Below, one piece after another: positions 35,145 through 45,196 of a stretch of 64,000 nucleotides of DNA. Position 1 is the first letter of the stretch. Each line of letters opens with the position of its first letter. The notes beneath the pieces were generated by a model. It did not search any database and had not been told where the DNA came from. It was given only the letters and a program-made list of their open reading frames with translations. Source of the stretch: Bacteroidota bacterium (GTDB taxonomy: Bacteria > Bacteroidota > Bacteroidia > Cytophagales > Cytophagaceae); the NCBI GenBank assembly GCA_023458555.1, contig JAEWYS010000001.1, positions 472,512 to 536,511 on the forward strand, written 5' to 3'. Position numbers and translations under genes: made by a program.

Positions 35145-38100
35145 TTGAAACATCTGGATTGTAAGCTTCTGGCGACTTTATTTTTGCTGGGATTACATAT
35201 CGCTGCTTTTTCGCAGCAATATGGTAATGAATGGATTGTTTCCGGTCAGCAGTACTATAAAATAGAGACATACCAGAATGGCTTTTATGCCATAACAGGA
35301 AGAGAGCTTATAGAGAACGGGGTGGCTGTTCAGCAATTAAATCCCGCTAATATCCAGCTTTGGCATAGGGGCAAAGAACAGGCAATTCTTTTAAAAGGAA
35401 GTGAAGATGGAAGGTTTGATCCGGAAGATTCCCTGATTTTTTATGGAAAACGGAATGATGGTACACTGGATACCTATTTATACAATCCTGCTGAGTCGCA
35501 ACCACACTCGTTTATAAACCTTCATTCTGATACATGCGCTTTTTTTCTGACAGAGGGCCGTAATTCTGGTAAGCGTATCCTAAGGAAGCCCTATCAGAAT
35601 GCTGTGACTTCAATAGACTGGCATTGGCAGAAAGAGTTAATTGTATTGGCAGAGGCATATAACCGGGGGGCAATGACAGGAGAAAACAGATCAGCATATT
35701 TTACATATGGTGAAGGGTGGACCGGGGCTGCGTTTGGCAAAGGCCCCTCGAATCCGGCAGTAGACCGGGTTTATAACTTGCCTGTGTCTGCTATCAGGAA
35801 TTCCGGACCGGATTCCAGGCTTGAAGTTTTACTATCCGGTTATAACAAAGAAAAGCATAATGTTGAAATCATTGTCGGAACGAATAACAGTGTCATTGGC
35901 TCCCTGCCGGTACAATTGTTTGAAGGCTTCGAAAACCGGAAATTTTTTACGTATATCCCTTCCGGTCTGATGACCGGAACTTCTCTGCGGGTTACCGTGC
36001 GTTTGAAAGGAAGTAGCAGCTATACCGACAGAATAGGAGTTTCCTATATAAAACTTGAGTATCCGCAAGAGATCATTGTACCGGCTGCATCCGATCGCAA
36101 ACTGAATTTTGACCTTACCACTTCCGCATCGGTGACTGTGCCGGAATCTTTCAGCGCTATTTATAATATTACAGATCCTTATTCAATTTATGAGGCAGAA
36201 CCGTCGGCCGGCAGCCAGATTCTTTTGCCAGCCGGGAAGCAGCAGGTGTTCGTCTCTTCTGCCGGCACTTCCTATCTGAAGCCTCATAAAATTGTGCGCG
36301 CATTGACCAGCATTCACGGAGCGGATGACAGCAGGGTAAAAAATGCGGATTTCCTGATTATTACACATCCTCGATTCAGGTCTGAAGCAGAGGAGTATGC
36401 AAGATACAGAAACTCTGTTGAGGGCGGAAGCTATCAGACATCGTTATCATTGGCTGGAGATCTCTTTGATGAGTTTGCTTATGGTGAGTTTACACCGCTG
36501 GCAATACGGAACTATTGCCGATATATGGCTGAATATTCCAGGGTCCGGTATCTTTTTATTATCGGAAGAGGTGTCGATCTGGATTACAACCATTATCGGG
36601 TGGGCAAACTGCATCGTTTCAATCCTGGAGCTTATCTTGCACAGAATACATGGGATTATGTTGAAAATTTTGTACCGCATGCCGGAAATCCGACCAGTGA
36701 TCTTGTATATGTGAATGGTTTGAAGGGAAATCCGGAACATGTGGCTGCTTTTCCTGTAGGCAGGCTGAACGCCAAATATCCCGACGAAGTACGCGCTTAT
36801 CTGAACAAGGTAAAAACCCATGAAAGCCTGCCATCCGGTGAGGCATGGAGAAAAAATGTTCTTCATCTAAGCGGTGGTAAAACGACTGACGAGATTCTGA
36901 ATTTCAAGAATAAGATTGAAAGCCTTGCTCCGATTGTGGAAGATACGGTTTTTGGCGGCAAGGTGGTAAAGCATATTGTTAAGACAGCCAACTACTATGT
37001 TGAGGACCGGCTTATAGAAACAGTTGCGGAGCAAGTCAATAAAGGGGTGTCCTACATAACATTTCTGGGACATGATTCACCCAACGTGAAAGATATTGAT
37101 ATCGGATATGTAACCAATCAGCTCTATGGATACAATAACTATGGAAAATACCCCATGCTGATTCTTAATGGTTGCAATACGGTAAGTTCTTCAGTGCCCT
37201 ATTCGTTGGCTGAAAACTGGCTCCATACGGATAATCTCGGGGGAATACTGTCAATGGGCCATACGGATTATGGATATATTTCCCTGCTTGATGATTATAC
37301 AAGGGTTTTTTATACGCAGATGTTTTCCAGGCGGGCTACGTATGAAACACCATTATCTGTGGGGGATGTGCAGCGTCTGGTTCATCTTGAAATGAACTCA
37401 TATGCTGATTTTTATATAAATGCGATGCAACAGCAGGTATTTTTGATGGGTGATCCCTCAATCAGGATGTATGCACCGGAGAAACCGGATTTTGCGATAA
37501 AGAATGTGGTGTTGGCTTCCTTTGATGAAAATCCGATAACTGCTGTTTCTGATTCATTCAAAGTGCATATTGATATCCATAATTTCGGACTGACCTATTC
37601 TGAGCCTGTGCTTATTACTGTACAGCGGACGATTGGGTCTATCACTTATCTTGACACGGTTTCCGTCCGGTTGCCCAATTATAGCGGAAGGGTTGAGCTA
37701 ACGATCAGAAATGCAGGCGGACAGGGCTTGCACGGGGTGAATGAGTTTTCGGTGACGATCGATCCCTATGAGCAGATAGCAGAACTGGACAGGCAAAACA
37801 ATCAATATGTATTTCAATATTTTATGCCTGCAAGTGGTATCATTGCCATGTTTCCGGAAAAATACTCTATTGTGAACAAGCCGGAAGTAAGCCTTGTTGC
37901 ACAGTCTACTGATCTGTATATGGAGGAGAAGGAGTTTGTGTTTGAGCTGGATAGCAGTTACGTTTTTGACAGCCCCTTTAAAAAAACGATCTATGTAAAA
38001 TCTGCAGCTCTTGTGCATACAGAGCCGGTTTATTTAGTACCGGATGTTGTTGCCGTCAATGATACCATGGTGTATTACTGGCGCGTACGATTTAAGGAGG

Positions 38101-40175
38101 TGGTCAGCGAGCTCGATACAGCTTGGACCTATAGTTCTTTTGTATACATAAAGAATGGCCCTGAGGGGTGGTCGCAATCAGCCCTGCCGCAGATTGATGA
38201 GGGAACACTACAGGGACTGGCTATTGATATCGACGCAGATGCTTATGTTTTTTCGACTCTGGAGGCAGTTTTGACGGCTGCCTCGCCCGGCAAGCATTAT
38301 GTAGGACCGGATCATACGCAGCCGCCGATTTATTATACGGACCTGGGGATCAACGGAGATGGGATTGTATATGAAAACCGGGGAAATTGCAGGGAGGGTA
38401 TTCTGGCTATCACGATGGATAAAAGTGATCTTGTACCTTATTTTCCGTTGACTCTGAACAATGTATGTGGCCAGAGCAACTCCGGCAAACGAATCAATTC
38501 TTTTACCAATCTGGGAAATACCAATGATGTCAGCTCCGGACAATTTGACCTGATCCGTTATCTGGATGCCGTAAAACCGGGAGATTATGTGCTTTTGATG
38601 AGTTCCGGAACAGTGCCGTATGGCAACTGGCTTCCGGAATTAAAGAGTAAAATAGAAGAAGTATTGGGGGCTGCACTTCTTGATGAGCTTGTTCCGGATA
38701 TGCCCTATATCATTCTGGGCAGAAAAGGGCATGGAACACCACTGTTTGAGCAATATGGCGAGAAGGATGAGATTATTACCTATAGTCATGTACTGGAAGG
38801 CAGAAATCTTTTCGGAACCATCGAAAGTCCGGTAATCGGACCGGCTTCTGAATGGGGATCGCTTAGCTATCAGCTAAAATCACAACCTGGCGACTATTAT
38901 AGAATTGCTCTTATCGGAATCAATAATGAAGGTAAAAAAGATACTCTGTACAGAGAAGTTTCTGAAAGCTTTATGGATCTTTCCGACCTTGATGCAGTTC
39001 AGTACCCGTATCTTCAGCTAAAGGCGTATCTGTATGACAGTACTGGTCTGACACCTCCTTACCTGCGATACTGGAATATAGCATATGAAGGAGTACCGGA
39101 GGGAACTATGCTGCCACTTATCTATGGAAAAGAGTATTATCAGGCTGTTGTAAAGCAGGAGGGGGATTCTGTCAAGTGGACCTATACTTTTAAAAATATT
39201 TCCCCGAGACCGTTTGATGATGCGCTGAAGGTTGTGTTTATTACCCGTAATATGCAGTCCGGAAAAATTAATCGTGATACAGTTGCTATACAGTCCTTGC
39301 TTCCGGGGGCTTCTGCTGAGTTTTCCTATGAATTCAGTACCATCGGCTGGACTGGTGAGAATACCCTGCTGACCTATGTAAATCCGGAATTGCAGCCAGA
39401 GCTATATTATTCCAATAATGTACTGGAAGTTGCTTTTTCAGTTATAGCTGATTATGTCAATCCATTGCTTGATGTTACATTTGACGGGGTATATCTGATG
39501 GATGGTGAAATTGTTTCTCCCAGTCCGATGATTGAAATAGCGCTTCGGGATGAAAACCAGTTTCGGATTATGGATGATACTTCCGGTTTAGAATTTTTTC
39601 TCAAAAGGCCATGTACCGGGTGTGCATATGAAAGAATCAGCTATACTGACCCCGCTGTGATATCATGGGGACAGATCAGTGGACAGGCGAATGTATTTAA
39701 GATAGAGTACAATCCTCAAAATCTGGAAGATGGTATTTATATGCTCCGGGTCCAGGGTAACGACGCATCCGGAAACAAATCCGGTCTGAATCCTTATGAG
39801 ATTTCATTCGAAGTAATCAATGAATCATCCGTATCCAATTTTTATCCGTATCCCAATCCTTTTTTGTCAAATGTATATTTTGCTTTTACGCTGACAGGAA
39901 GCAGGGTTCCGGAGGAGATTTCTATTACGATTATGAATGTCACGGGACAGGTCGTAAGAAAGATCTCTAAAGCGGCCGGATCAGGTTCAATTCGTATTGG
40001 TCATAATGTATCAGGCCTGGTCTGGGATGGGAGAGATGAGCGTGGGGGACAGCTGGCCAATGGAATCTATCTGTACAAAGTAGAAATTACAGGCAGCGAA
40101 GGATTCAATCATCGGGAAACCGGTGCAGATAAAGTATTCAGAAAGAATGTTGGAAAAATATATCTGAACCGCTGA
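35145..40175 (+). CDS. porU2: Giant T9SS sortase, PorU2 type (gingipain-like C25 peptidase)
   Basis: 1676 residues from a TTG; no ATG gives a signal peptide (LLATLFLLGLHIAAFSQ). The peptidase C25 region near 400-770 has the catalytic pair His643 (FLGHDSPN) and Cys677 (LILNGCNTVSS), about the spacing of gingipains. A long series of beta-sandwich domains follows. The C terminus (YPYPNPF, MNVTGQVVRKI, LVWDGRDERGGQLANGIYLYKVEI) looks like a FlgD-type/T9SS terminal domain. Ordinary PorU is about 1100-1300 residues. The extra length and terminal domain fit the PorU2 variant that NCBI names, which is my reason for the symbol. It removes sorting domains from T9SS cargo. Confidence 0.82.
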   Translation: MKHLDCKLLATLFLLGLHIAAFSQQYGNEWIVSGQQYYKIETYQNGFYAITGRELIENGVAVQQLNPANIQLWHRGKEQAILLKGSEDGRFDPEDSLIFYGKRNDGTLDTYLYNPAESQPHSFINLHSDTCAFFLTEGRNSGKRILRKPYQNAVTSIDWHWQKELIVLAEAYNRGAMTGENRSAYFTYGEGWTGAAFGKGPSNPAVDRVYNLPVSAIRNSGPDSRLEVLLSGYNKEKHNVEIIVGTNNSVIGSLPVQLFEGFENRKFFTYIPSGLMTGTSLRVTVRLKGSSSYTDRIGVSYIKLEYPQEIIVPAASDRKLNFDLTTSASVTVPESFSAIYNITDPYSIYEAEPSAGSQILLPAGKQQVFVSSAGTSYLKPHKIVRALTSIHGADDSRVKNADFLIITHPRFRSEAEEYARYRNSVEGGSYQTSLSLAGDLFDEFAYGEFTPLAIRNYCRYMAEYSRVRYLFIIGRGVDLDYNHYRVGKLHRFNPGAYLAQNTWDYVENFVPHAGNPTSDLVYVNGLKGNPEHVAAFPVGRLNAKYPDEVRAYLNKVKTHESLPSGEAWRKNVLHLSGGKTTDEILNFKNKIESLAPIVEDTVFGGKVVKHIVKTANYYVEDRLIETVAEQVNKGVSYITFLGHDSPNVKDIDIGYVTNQLYGYNNYGKYPMLILNGCNTVSSSVPYSLAENWLHTDNLGGILSMGHTDYGYISLLDDYTRVFYTQMFSRRATYETPLSVGDVQRLVHLEMNSYADFYINAMQQQVFLMGDPSIRMYAPEKPDFAIKNVVLASFDENPITAVSDSFKVHIDIHNFGLTYSEPVLITVQRTIGSITYLDTVSVRLPNYSGRVELTIRNAGGQGLHGVNEFSVTIDPYEQIAELDRQNNQYVFQYFMPASGIIAMFPEKYSIVNKPEVSLVAQSTDLYMEEKEFVFELDSSYVFDSPFKKTIYVKSAALVHTEPVYLVPDVVAVNDTMVYYWRVRFKEVVSELDTAWTYSSFVYIKNGPEGWSQSALPQIDEGTLQGLAIDIDADAYVFSTLEAVLTAASPGKHYVGPDHTQPPIYYTDLGINGDGIVYENRGNCREGILAITMDKSDLVPYFPLTLNNVCGQSNSGKRINSFTNLGNTNDVSSGQFDLIRYLDAVKPGDYVLLMSSGTVPYGNWLPELKSKIEEVLGAALLDELVPDMPYIILGRKGHGTPLFEQYGEKDEIITYSHVLEGRNLFGTIESPVIGPASEWGSLSYQLKSQPGDYYRIALIGINNEGKKDTLYREVSESFMDLSDLDAVQYPYLQLKAYLYDSTGLTPPYLRYWNIAYEGVPEGTMLPLIYGKEYYQAVVKQEGDSVKWTYTFKNISPRPFDDALKVVFITRNMQSGKINRDTVAIQSLLPGASAEFSYEFSTIGWTGENTLLTYVNPELQPELYYSNNVLEVAFSVIADYVNPLLDVTFDGVYLMDGEIVSPSPMIEIALRDENQFRIMDDTSGLEFFLKRPCTGCAYERISYTDPAVISWGQISGQANVFKIEYNPQNLEDGIYMLRVQGNDASGNKSGLNPYEISFEVINESSVSNFYPYPNPFLSNVYFAFTLTGSRVPEEISITIMNVTGQVVRKISKAAGSGSIRIGHNVSGLVWDGRDERGGQLANGIYLYKVEITGSEGFNHRETGADKVFRKNVGKIYLNR

Positions 40176-40197
40176 TACGGTCAAAATTGCCCGGCTA

Positions 40198-40698
40198 TTA
40201 TTGTATTCGCTGATACGTTACAAAATCGTATGCGAAGGCATGTTTTTCATCTGCTTCATGACGTATGCGACTTGTCTCCAGCCATTGATCCTGCCTGAAA
40301 TTTTCGAGGAATACATCCGCATCCTCTATGGTTGTTTTGACATCTGTATAATATATTGTATCGGCATAGCTGATCATTTGATTGATAATCTCGGCTCCGC
40401 CGATTACAAAGGCTTCTTCTTTTTCATGTTCGGCTACATAGGTTAGCGCATCTTTTACGGAGTTAACAACTACTGCACCATTAAAAGCAAAGTTCTTTTG
40501 CCGGGTTATTACGACTGAAGTCCTTCCGGGAAGTACCTTCCCGATGGATTCAAGAGTTTTTCGGCCCATAATCATATGATATCCCATAGTCTTGTTTTTG
40601 AAAAACTTCAGATCATTGGGAAGATGCCAGGGAAGGCTGTTGTTTTTTCCGATCGCTTTGTTCTGATCAGCTGCAACTATGATACTGATAAGGGGCAT
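40198..40698 (-). CDS. folA: Dihydrofolate reductase
   Basis: 166 residues of standard length with PLISIIVAADQNKAIGKNNSLPW, the HLPNDLKFFK active-site helix with its conserved acid, GRKTLESIGKVLPGR, and the FVIGGAEI NADPH-binding motif. It reduces dihydrofolate to tetrahydrofolate. It lies 12 bp downstream of fmt, a formyl-tetrahydrofolate-dependent enzyme, in a minus-strand operon namZ-like, fmt, folA. Convergent with porU2 (22 bp gap). Confidence 0.95.
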   Translation of the reverse strand: MPLISIIVAADQNKAIGKNNSLPWHLPNDLKFFKNKTMGYHMIMGRKTLESIGKVLPGRTSVVITRQKNFAFNGAVVVNSVKDALTYVAEHEKEEAFVIGGAEIINQMISYADTIYYTDVKTTIEDADVFLENFRQDQWLETSRIRHEADEKHAFAYDFVTYQRIQ

Positions 40699-40710
40699 GA
40701 TGTTTTCTTC

Positions 40711-41643
40711 TTATGATAATTTATTGCCTCTGAAAAATTCTTCTATTGTCATTCTTTTCTTGCCTTCCATTTGGAGCTCTTTTACTGAAACAGCTCCGTC
40801 TCTGGTATGAAGCAGCAGACAATCTTTATTATTGGTCGAATAAGCCGGATCAGTGCCGGATAGTTGTCCGGGTACAGAAGAAACAACCTCGGCTGCCAGA
40901 ATTTTAAAATGTTTACCGGCGAGGGTGGTCCAGGCAGCCGGATAGGGAGCCAGACCACGAATAAAGTTTTTGACTTCAGGGGCTGTTGCTGAGAAATCAA
41001 TTTTGCAGTCTTCCTTAAATATCTTTGGAGCAGGTTTGCATTGAGTATCGGGTTGTTGCCTGGAAGTGGTGATACGGTCTGACTGTATATTTTGCACCGT
41101 TTTCAGAACAAGCTCAGCCCCCATATTCATAAGGCGGTGATACAGGGATTCAACATTTTCTTCGGGATCAATGGGAGTTTTTTCCTGAAAAATAATATCT
41201 CCCGTATCGATTTCATGATTCAGGAAAAATGTAGTGACTCCGGTCTGTTTTTCTCCGTTGATGATTGCCCAGTTGATCGGGGCGGCCCCCCGGTAGTTTG
41301 GAAGCAATGAAGCATGAAGATTAAATGTGCCGTAAACCGGCATATTCCAGACTGCTTCCGGCAGCATACGAAATGCGACTACGACCTGGAGATTAGCCTT
41401 GTAAGAAGCGAGCTCCTCCAGAAAGGATGGATTTTTTAGTTTTTCCGGTTGCAGTACGGGGATATTGTGCTCGAGCGCAACAAGCTTTACTGGTGAGGGA
41501 GTCAGCTTGAGCCCGCGTCCCCTGGGTTTGTCCGGAGCGGTTACCACAGCAACTACATTAAATCCGTTATTTATGAGTATTTCCAGCGATGGTACCGCAA
41601 ATTCGGGGGTACCCATATATATTATTCTAAGATCTTTTGCCAC
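40711..41643 (-). CDS. fmt: Methionyl-tRNA formyltransferase
   Basis: 310 residues. The N-terminal formyltransferase domain has YMGTPEFAVPSLEIL, TAPDKPRGRGLKL, the catalytic HASLLPNYRGAAPINWAII and EIDTGDII; the C-terminal OB-like domain completes the family length. It formylates initiator Met-tRNA. It is 8 bp from the DUF1343 gene and 12 bp from folA. Confidence 0.95.
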   Translation of the reverse strand: MAKDLRIIYMGTPEFAVPSLEILINNGFNVVAVVTAPDKPRGRGLKLTPSPVKLVALEHNIPVLQPEKLKNPSFLEELASYKANLQVVVAFRMLPEAVWNMPVYGTFNLHASLLPNYRGAAPINWAIINGEKQTGVTTFFLNHEIDTGDIIFQEKTPIDPEENVESLYHRLMNMGAELVLKTVQNIQSDRITTSRQQPDTQCKPAPKIFKEDCKIDFSATAPEVKNFIRGLAPYPAAWTTLAGKHFKILAAEVVSSVPGQLSGTDPAYSTNNKDCLLLHTRDGAVSVKELQMEGKKRMTIEEFFRGNKLS

Positions 41644-41651
41644 GCTTGTCT

Positions 41652-42851
41652 CTATTCAAAATCGGGGTAAAGTAAATACTTTTTCCTTACTTCTTTGTAT
41701 TTATTCAGGTCCGTTTGCCAGCTTTTTCTGATCTCTTCTTCACTCAGGCCATTTTGTATCTGTTCGCGAAGCTTTTCGTTGCCGGTAAGCTTATAGAAAA
41801 ACGGAGTAAAATACGTTGATTTGTCTCTGGACTTCTGATAAAAATCAATCAGGTACTTTAGCGTAAAAGCTCTGGTAAGAGGAGAAGAGCGCAGATCCAG
41901 CCCATAGCATACTTTGTTTTCAAGTGGCGGATTCTTTGCCATACCATCAAGGCTTACGGGAGTAAAACTGAAATCCCCATATGCTTTGTCCGGATAACCG
42001 ATTACCTGAAACGGAAACATAGTGCCCCGGCCAAGGCTGATAATGGTTCCTTCAAAAAGGCATATGCTTGGGTAAAGAGCTATGGAAAGATCGTTGGGCA
42101 GATTAGGGGAAGGCTTTACAGGCAGGCTGTAAAAATCTTTATGTGAGTAATTTTTGGCCTTGATAATATGCAATTTTGCCTGTTGTCCGCCGGCCAGCCA
42201 TTTTTCACCGTTAATCATCTGAGCCAGTTCACCTACGGTAAGCCCGTGTACGATTGGAATGGAGTGCATGCCTATAAAAGATTTATGCTTGTCTTCCATC
42301 AAAGGTCCATCAATATAATTGCCGTTGGGATTGGGTCTGTCAAGAATCATAACCTCCTTGTTATTTTCGGCAGCTGCTTCCATTACATAATGCATGGTGC
42401 TTATATATGTAAAAAAACGGACACCGATATCCTGAATGTCAAATAAGATAATATCCACATCCTTCAATTGTTCCGGGAGGGGTTTTTTGTTTTTGCCGTA
42501 TATGCTTACAATCGGGAGACCTGTTACTGCATCCACGTCATTTTTGATTGTTTCTCCGGCATCTGCTTTCCCCCTGAAACCATGTTCGGGAGCAAATATT
42601 TTGACAACCGAAACACCCCGGGAAAGAAGAGTATCTGCAAGATGGGTATTATCAACCAGAGAAGTATGATTGACCACCAGCGCTATTTTTTTATTTTTCA
42701 GTAACGGCAGGTATTCATTCAGCTGATTGGCGGCGGGAACAGGTCCGTTGGCGCTGGTATCCGGCTTTCCTGTATTATGGGCAGATGAAGTATATATCCC
42801 CAGCAGGAGGATATTTGACAGAACCAAAACAAAAGAAAACAATTTATTCAT
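41652..42851 (-). CDS. DUF1343 protein, NamZ-like exo-beta-N-acetylmuramidase
   Basis: 399 residues from the ATG at 42851, which gives a normal signal peptide (NKLFSFVLVLSNILLLGIYTSSA); the longer frame from 42872 adds seven residues. The DUF1343 signatures are NHTSLVDNTHLADTLL, KIFAPEHGFRGKADAGE, DIILFDIQDIGVRFFTYI and ILDRPNPNG. The family was shown in Bacillus subtilis (NamZ, YbbC) to remove terminal N-acetylmuramic acid from peptidoglycan fragments. It is the first gene of the fmt-folA operon. Confidence 0.87.
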   Translation of the reverse strand: MNKLFSFVLVLSNILLLGIYTSSAHNTGKPDTSANGPVPAANQLNEYLPLLKNKKIALVVNHTSLVDNTHLADTLLSRGVSVVKIFAPEHGFRGKADAGETIKNDVDAVTGLPIVSIYGKNKKPLPEQLKDVDIILFDIQDIGVRFFTYISTMHYVMEAAAENNKEVMILDRPNPNGNYIDGPLMEDKHKSFIGMHSIPIVHGLTVGELAQMINGEKWLAGGQQAKLHIIKAKNYSHKDFYSLPVKPSPNLPNDLSIALYPSICLFEGTIISLGRGTMFPFQVIGYPDKAYGDFSFTPVSLDGMAKNPPLENKVCYGLDLRSSPLTRAFTLKYLIDFYQKSRDKSTYFTPFFYKLTGNEKLREQIQNGLSEEEIRKSWQTDLNKYKEVRKKYLLYPDFE

Positions 42852-42912
42852 ATATTTAATTTTTATTATCAAAATCTGTACCTGACAGGGAAGCAGACAA
42901 AATTAAAGAAAA

Positions 42913-44139
42913 TTGAATCTAAATTATTTTATATCCAAAAGAATAACTCGTTCGGATAAGAATTCATTTTCGTACACAGTCACCAGAATCGCTATTGCCG
43001 TTACGGCATTTGGATTGATGGTAATGTTGATATCTAACGGAGTGCTGGACGGTTTTAAGACCAGAATCCGGGAAAAGATTTTTAGCTTTGGCGCACATAT
43101 TCAGGTAACAAAATATGACCTTAAAAAGTCCTTTGAAGAGTCTCCATTGAGTCAAAATACAGACCTGTATGTTCGGCCGGAGGAGGTAAAAGGAATAGAG
43201 CATATACAGGTTTTCAGCAACAAGCCGGCTTTGCTCCGGACAGATGAAGACATAATGGGAGTAATTCTGAAAGGTGTGGGAGAAGATTTTCGCCTCTCGG
43301 ATTTTGCGCAGAATATGCTTCGGGGAGAGTTTCTGTCATTCCCTGATTCAGGCTATGTACCCGAAGTGGTTATAAGCCAGAAGATAGCCAGCCGGATGAA
43401 TCTGAACATCGGGGATCCTGTAATCATGATATTTTCACGTACCAATTATGCAGCTCCTGCTTATCGGAAGCTGACTGTAAAAGGTATATATGAAACAGGG
43501 CTGGAAGAGTTTGATGAGCATTTTGTGCTCGGAGACATTCGGCTCAACAGAAAAATCAATAACTGGGCGGATACCCTGGTAGGAGGTTATGAAATTTTTG
43601 TTTCTGATTTTAATAACCTGAATGAGATTTCCGAAGCCGTTTTCGAGTATATGGATTATGATATGCAGATTGAAAAAATAACCGACAAGTATATTCAGAT
43701 CTTTGACTGGCTAAAGCTCCTTGACCGTAATGTGGTAATATTTCTGGTGCTGATTCTGGCTGTTGCCAGTTTTAATATGGTGGCTACTTTGTTGATTATG
43801 ATTATGGAACGCACCAATATGATTGGTGTATTGAAAGCATTGGGGGCAAACAACGGGCAGATACGCCGGATATTTATCTATTCCGGTGCACGGATTATTC
43901 TGATCGGCTTATTTTATGGTAATCTTTTTGGCCTGGGAGTATGTGCATTGCAGTACTATTTCAGGATTATACCATTGGATCCCGAAAACTATTATATGAC
44001 TTATGTGCCTATTGAATTTAACTGGCCGGTAATTTTGGGGATTAATATGCTGACATTTGCAGTTGTTACATTGGTATTGCTGGTTCCGGCCTATATAATC
44101 AGCCGCATGCGCCCGGTACGGTCCATCAGGTTTAACTAA
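42913..44139 (+). CDS. FtsX/LolC-type ABC transporter permease
   Basis: 408 residues from a TTG; the protein begins NLNYFISKRITRSDKNSFSY, exactly as LolC/E-like permeases do, so the TTG is taken as the real start. An N-terminal helix is followed by a large periplasmic MacB-PCD domain and three C-terminal helices (VVIFLVLILAVASFNMVATLLIM, RIILIGLFYGNLFGLG, VILGINMLTFAVVTLVLLVPAY). It probably acts in lipoprotein release or export with an ATPase encoded elsewhere. Its stop overlaps by 4 bp with the stop of the convergent glycosyltransferase gene. Confidence 0.87.
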   Translation: MNLNYFISKRITRSDKNSFSYTVTRIAIAVTAFGLMVMLISNGVLDGFKTRIREKIFSFGAHIQVTKYDLKKSFEESPLSQNTDLYVRPEEVKGIEHIQVFSNKPALLRTDEDIMGVILKGVGEDFRLSDFAQNMLRGEFLSFPDSGYVPEVVISQKIASRMNLNIGDPVIMIFSRTNYAAPAYRKLTVKGIYETGLEEFDEHFVLGDIRLNRKINNWADTLVGGYEIFVSDFNNLNEISEAVFEYMDYDMQIEKITDKYIQIFDWLKLLDRNVVIFLVLILAVASFNMVATLLIMIMERTNMIGVLKALGANNGQIRRIFIYSGARIILIGLFYGNLFGLGVCALQYYFRIIPLDPENYYMTYVPIEFNWPVILGINMLTFAVVTLVLLVPAYIISRMRPVRSIRFN

Positions 44140-44888
44140 CTAATATCTGCCGGAGTGTTTCGGGGAGTAAAATGCTGAAACCAGCTTTTTACTTTCATCT
44201 TTATTACTCCGAAAACAGCTTCCTTAAATATACCACTGGTCATTTTCGATGTTCCTTTTGTGCGGTCAGTAAAGATGATAGGTACTTCTTTGAGCCGGAA
44301 GCCGAGTTTCCATGCGTAAAACTTCATCTGGATCTGAAAGCCATATCCGGTAAATTTGATTTCGTTAAAATCGATAGCCTCCAGTGCTTTCCGGTTATAT
44401 AGAATAAAGCCGGCAGTGGTATCATTGATCGGCATGCCTGTAATAGTCTGCACATACCGGCTGCCGAAATATGACATCAGCAGACGCCCCATAGGCCAGT
44501 TTATAACTGTTATACCGTTGATATATCTGGAGCCTATAGCTACATCATTGCCTTCTTCGCAGACTGAATAGAGGCGCAGAAGATCATCGGGATTATGAGA
44601 AAAATCTGCATCCATTTCGCCTATATAGATGTAGCTATTGCGTAAGGCATACTTAAAGCCATGAATATAAGCTGTTCCAAGTCCAAGCTTACCGGTACGT
44701 CTTTCCAGAAAAAGCCGGTCCTGAAACTCCGTTTGCAATGTCTGTACAATCTGGGCTGTACCATCCGGAGAATTATCGTCTACTATCAGAATATGAAAGG
44801 GAAATGACAGGGAAAAAATTGCCCTGATTATGGCCTCTATATTTTCTTTTTCATTATAAGTAGGTATTATAATCAGCGTTTTTTTCAC
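44136..44888 (-). CDS. Dpm1-like polyprenyl-phosphate glycosyltransferase (GT2)
   Basis: 250 residues of GT-A fold: IIPTYNEKENIEAIIRAIF, LIVDDNSPDGTA and the metal-binding GEMDADFSHNPDDL are classical for dolichyl/polyprenyl-phosphate mannosyl or glucosyl transferases. The RPIG-like GLGTAYIHGFKYAL and KGTSKM motifs also fit. No C-terminal membrane helices are present, so it is the short Dpm1 type. It likely supplies a lipid-linked sugar for envelope glycosylation. Confidence 0.87.
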   Translation of the reverse strand: MKKTLIIIPTYNEKENIEAIIRAIFSLSFPFHILIVDDNSPDGTAQIVQTLQTEFQDRLFLERRTGKLGLGTAYIHGFKYALRNSYIYIGEMDADFSHNPDDLLRLYSVCEEGNDVAIGSRYINGITVINWPMGRLLMSYFGSRYVQTITGMPINDTTAGFILYNRKALEAIDFNEIKFTGYGFQIQMKFYAWKLGFRLKEVPIIFTDRTKGTSKMTSGIFKEAVFGVIKMKVKSWFQHFTPRNTPADIS

Positions 44889-45196
44889 AGCAACTATATG
44901 TTTATTACCAGGTCCATAGCTAAAGCTGGAAAATCAGCTTCAGAATTTATTGAAAGATCTTTGATTGAAATTTATGATGTCAATTATAAAACTATATTTT
45001 CAAAAAGAAAAAATTGTGCCATTTAAATGTAAGATAAATTCCTGCAATTTGACACAGCGAGAAAGCAGATGTAAGTATTTGAATGTCTATGGAGTTGGAA
45101 ACATAGTAGTTTTTCTTCACAATTTTTTTTGATAAAAATAAAACCCATGATACCTTTACCCGTACGTATCCATGTTTTGTTTTTTTACAAGTTACT
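44889..45196. other. Intergenic region with a promoter for the PKD lipoprotein
   Basis: 308 bp with no gene. Near its right end are TTG at 45129-45131 and TACCTTTA at 45151-45158 (19-nt spacer), a near match to the Bacteroidota promoter (A for the last G). It would start transcription about 30 nt before the ATG at 45197. The rest is AT-rich and shows nothing I can name. Confidence 0.4.
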
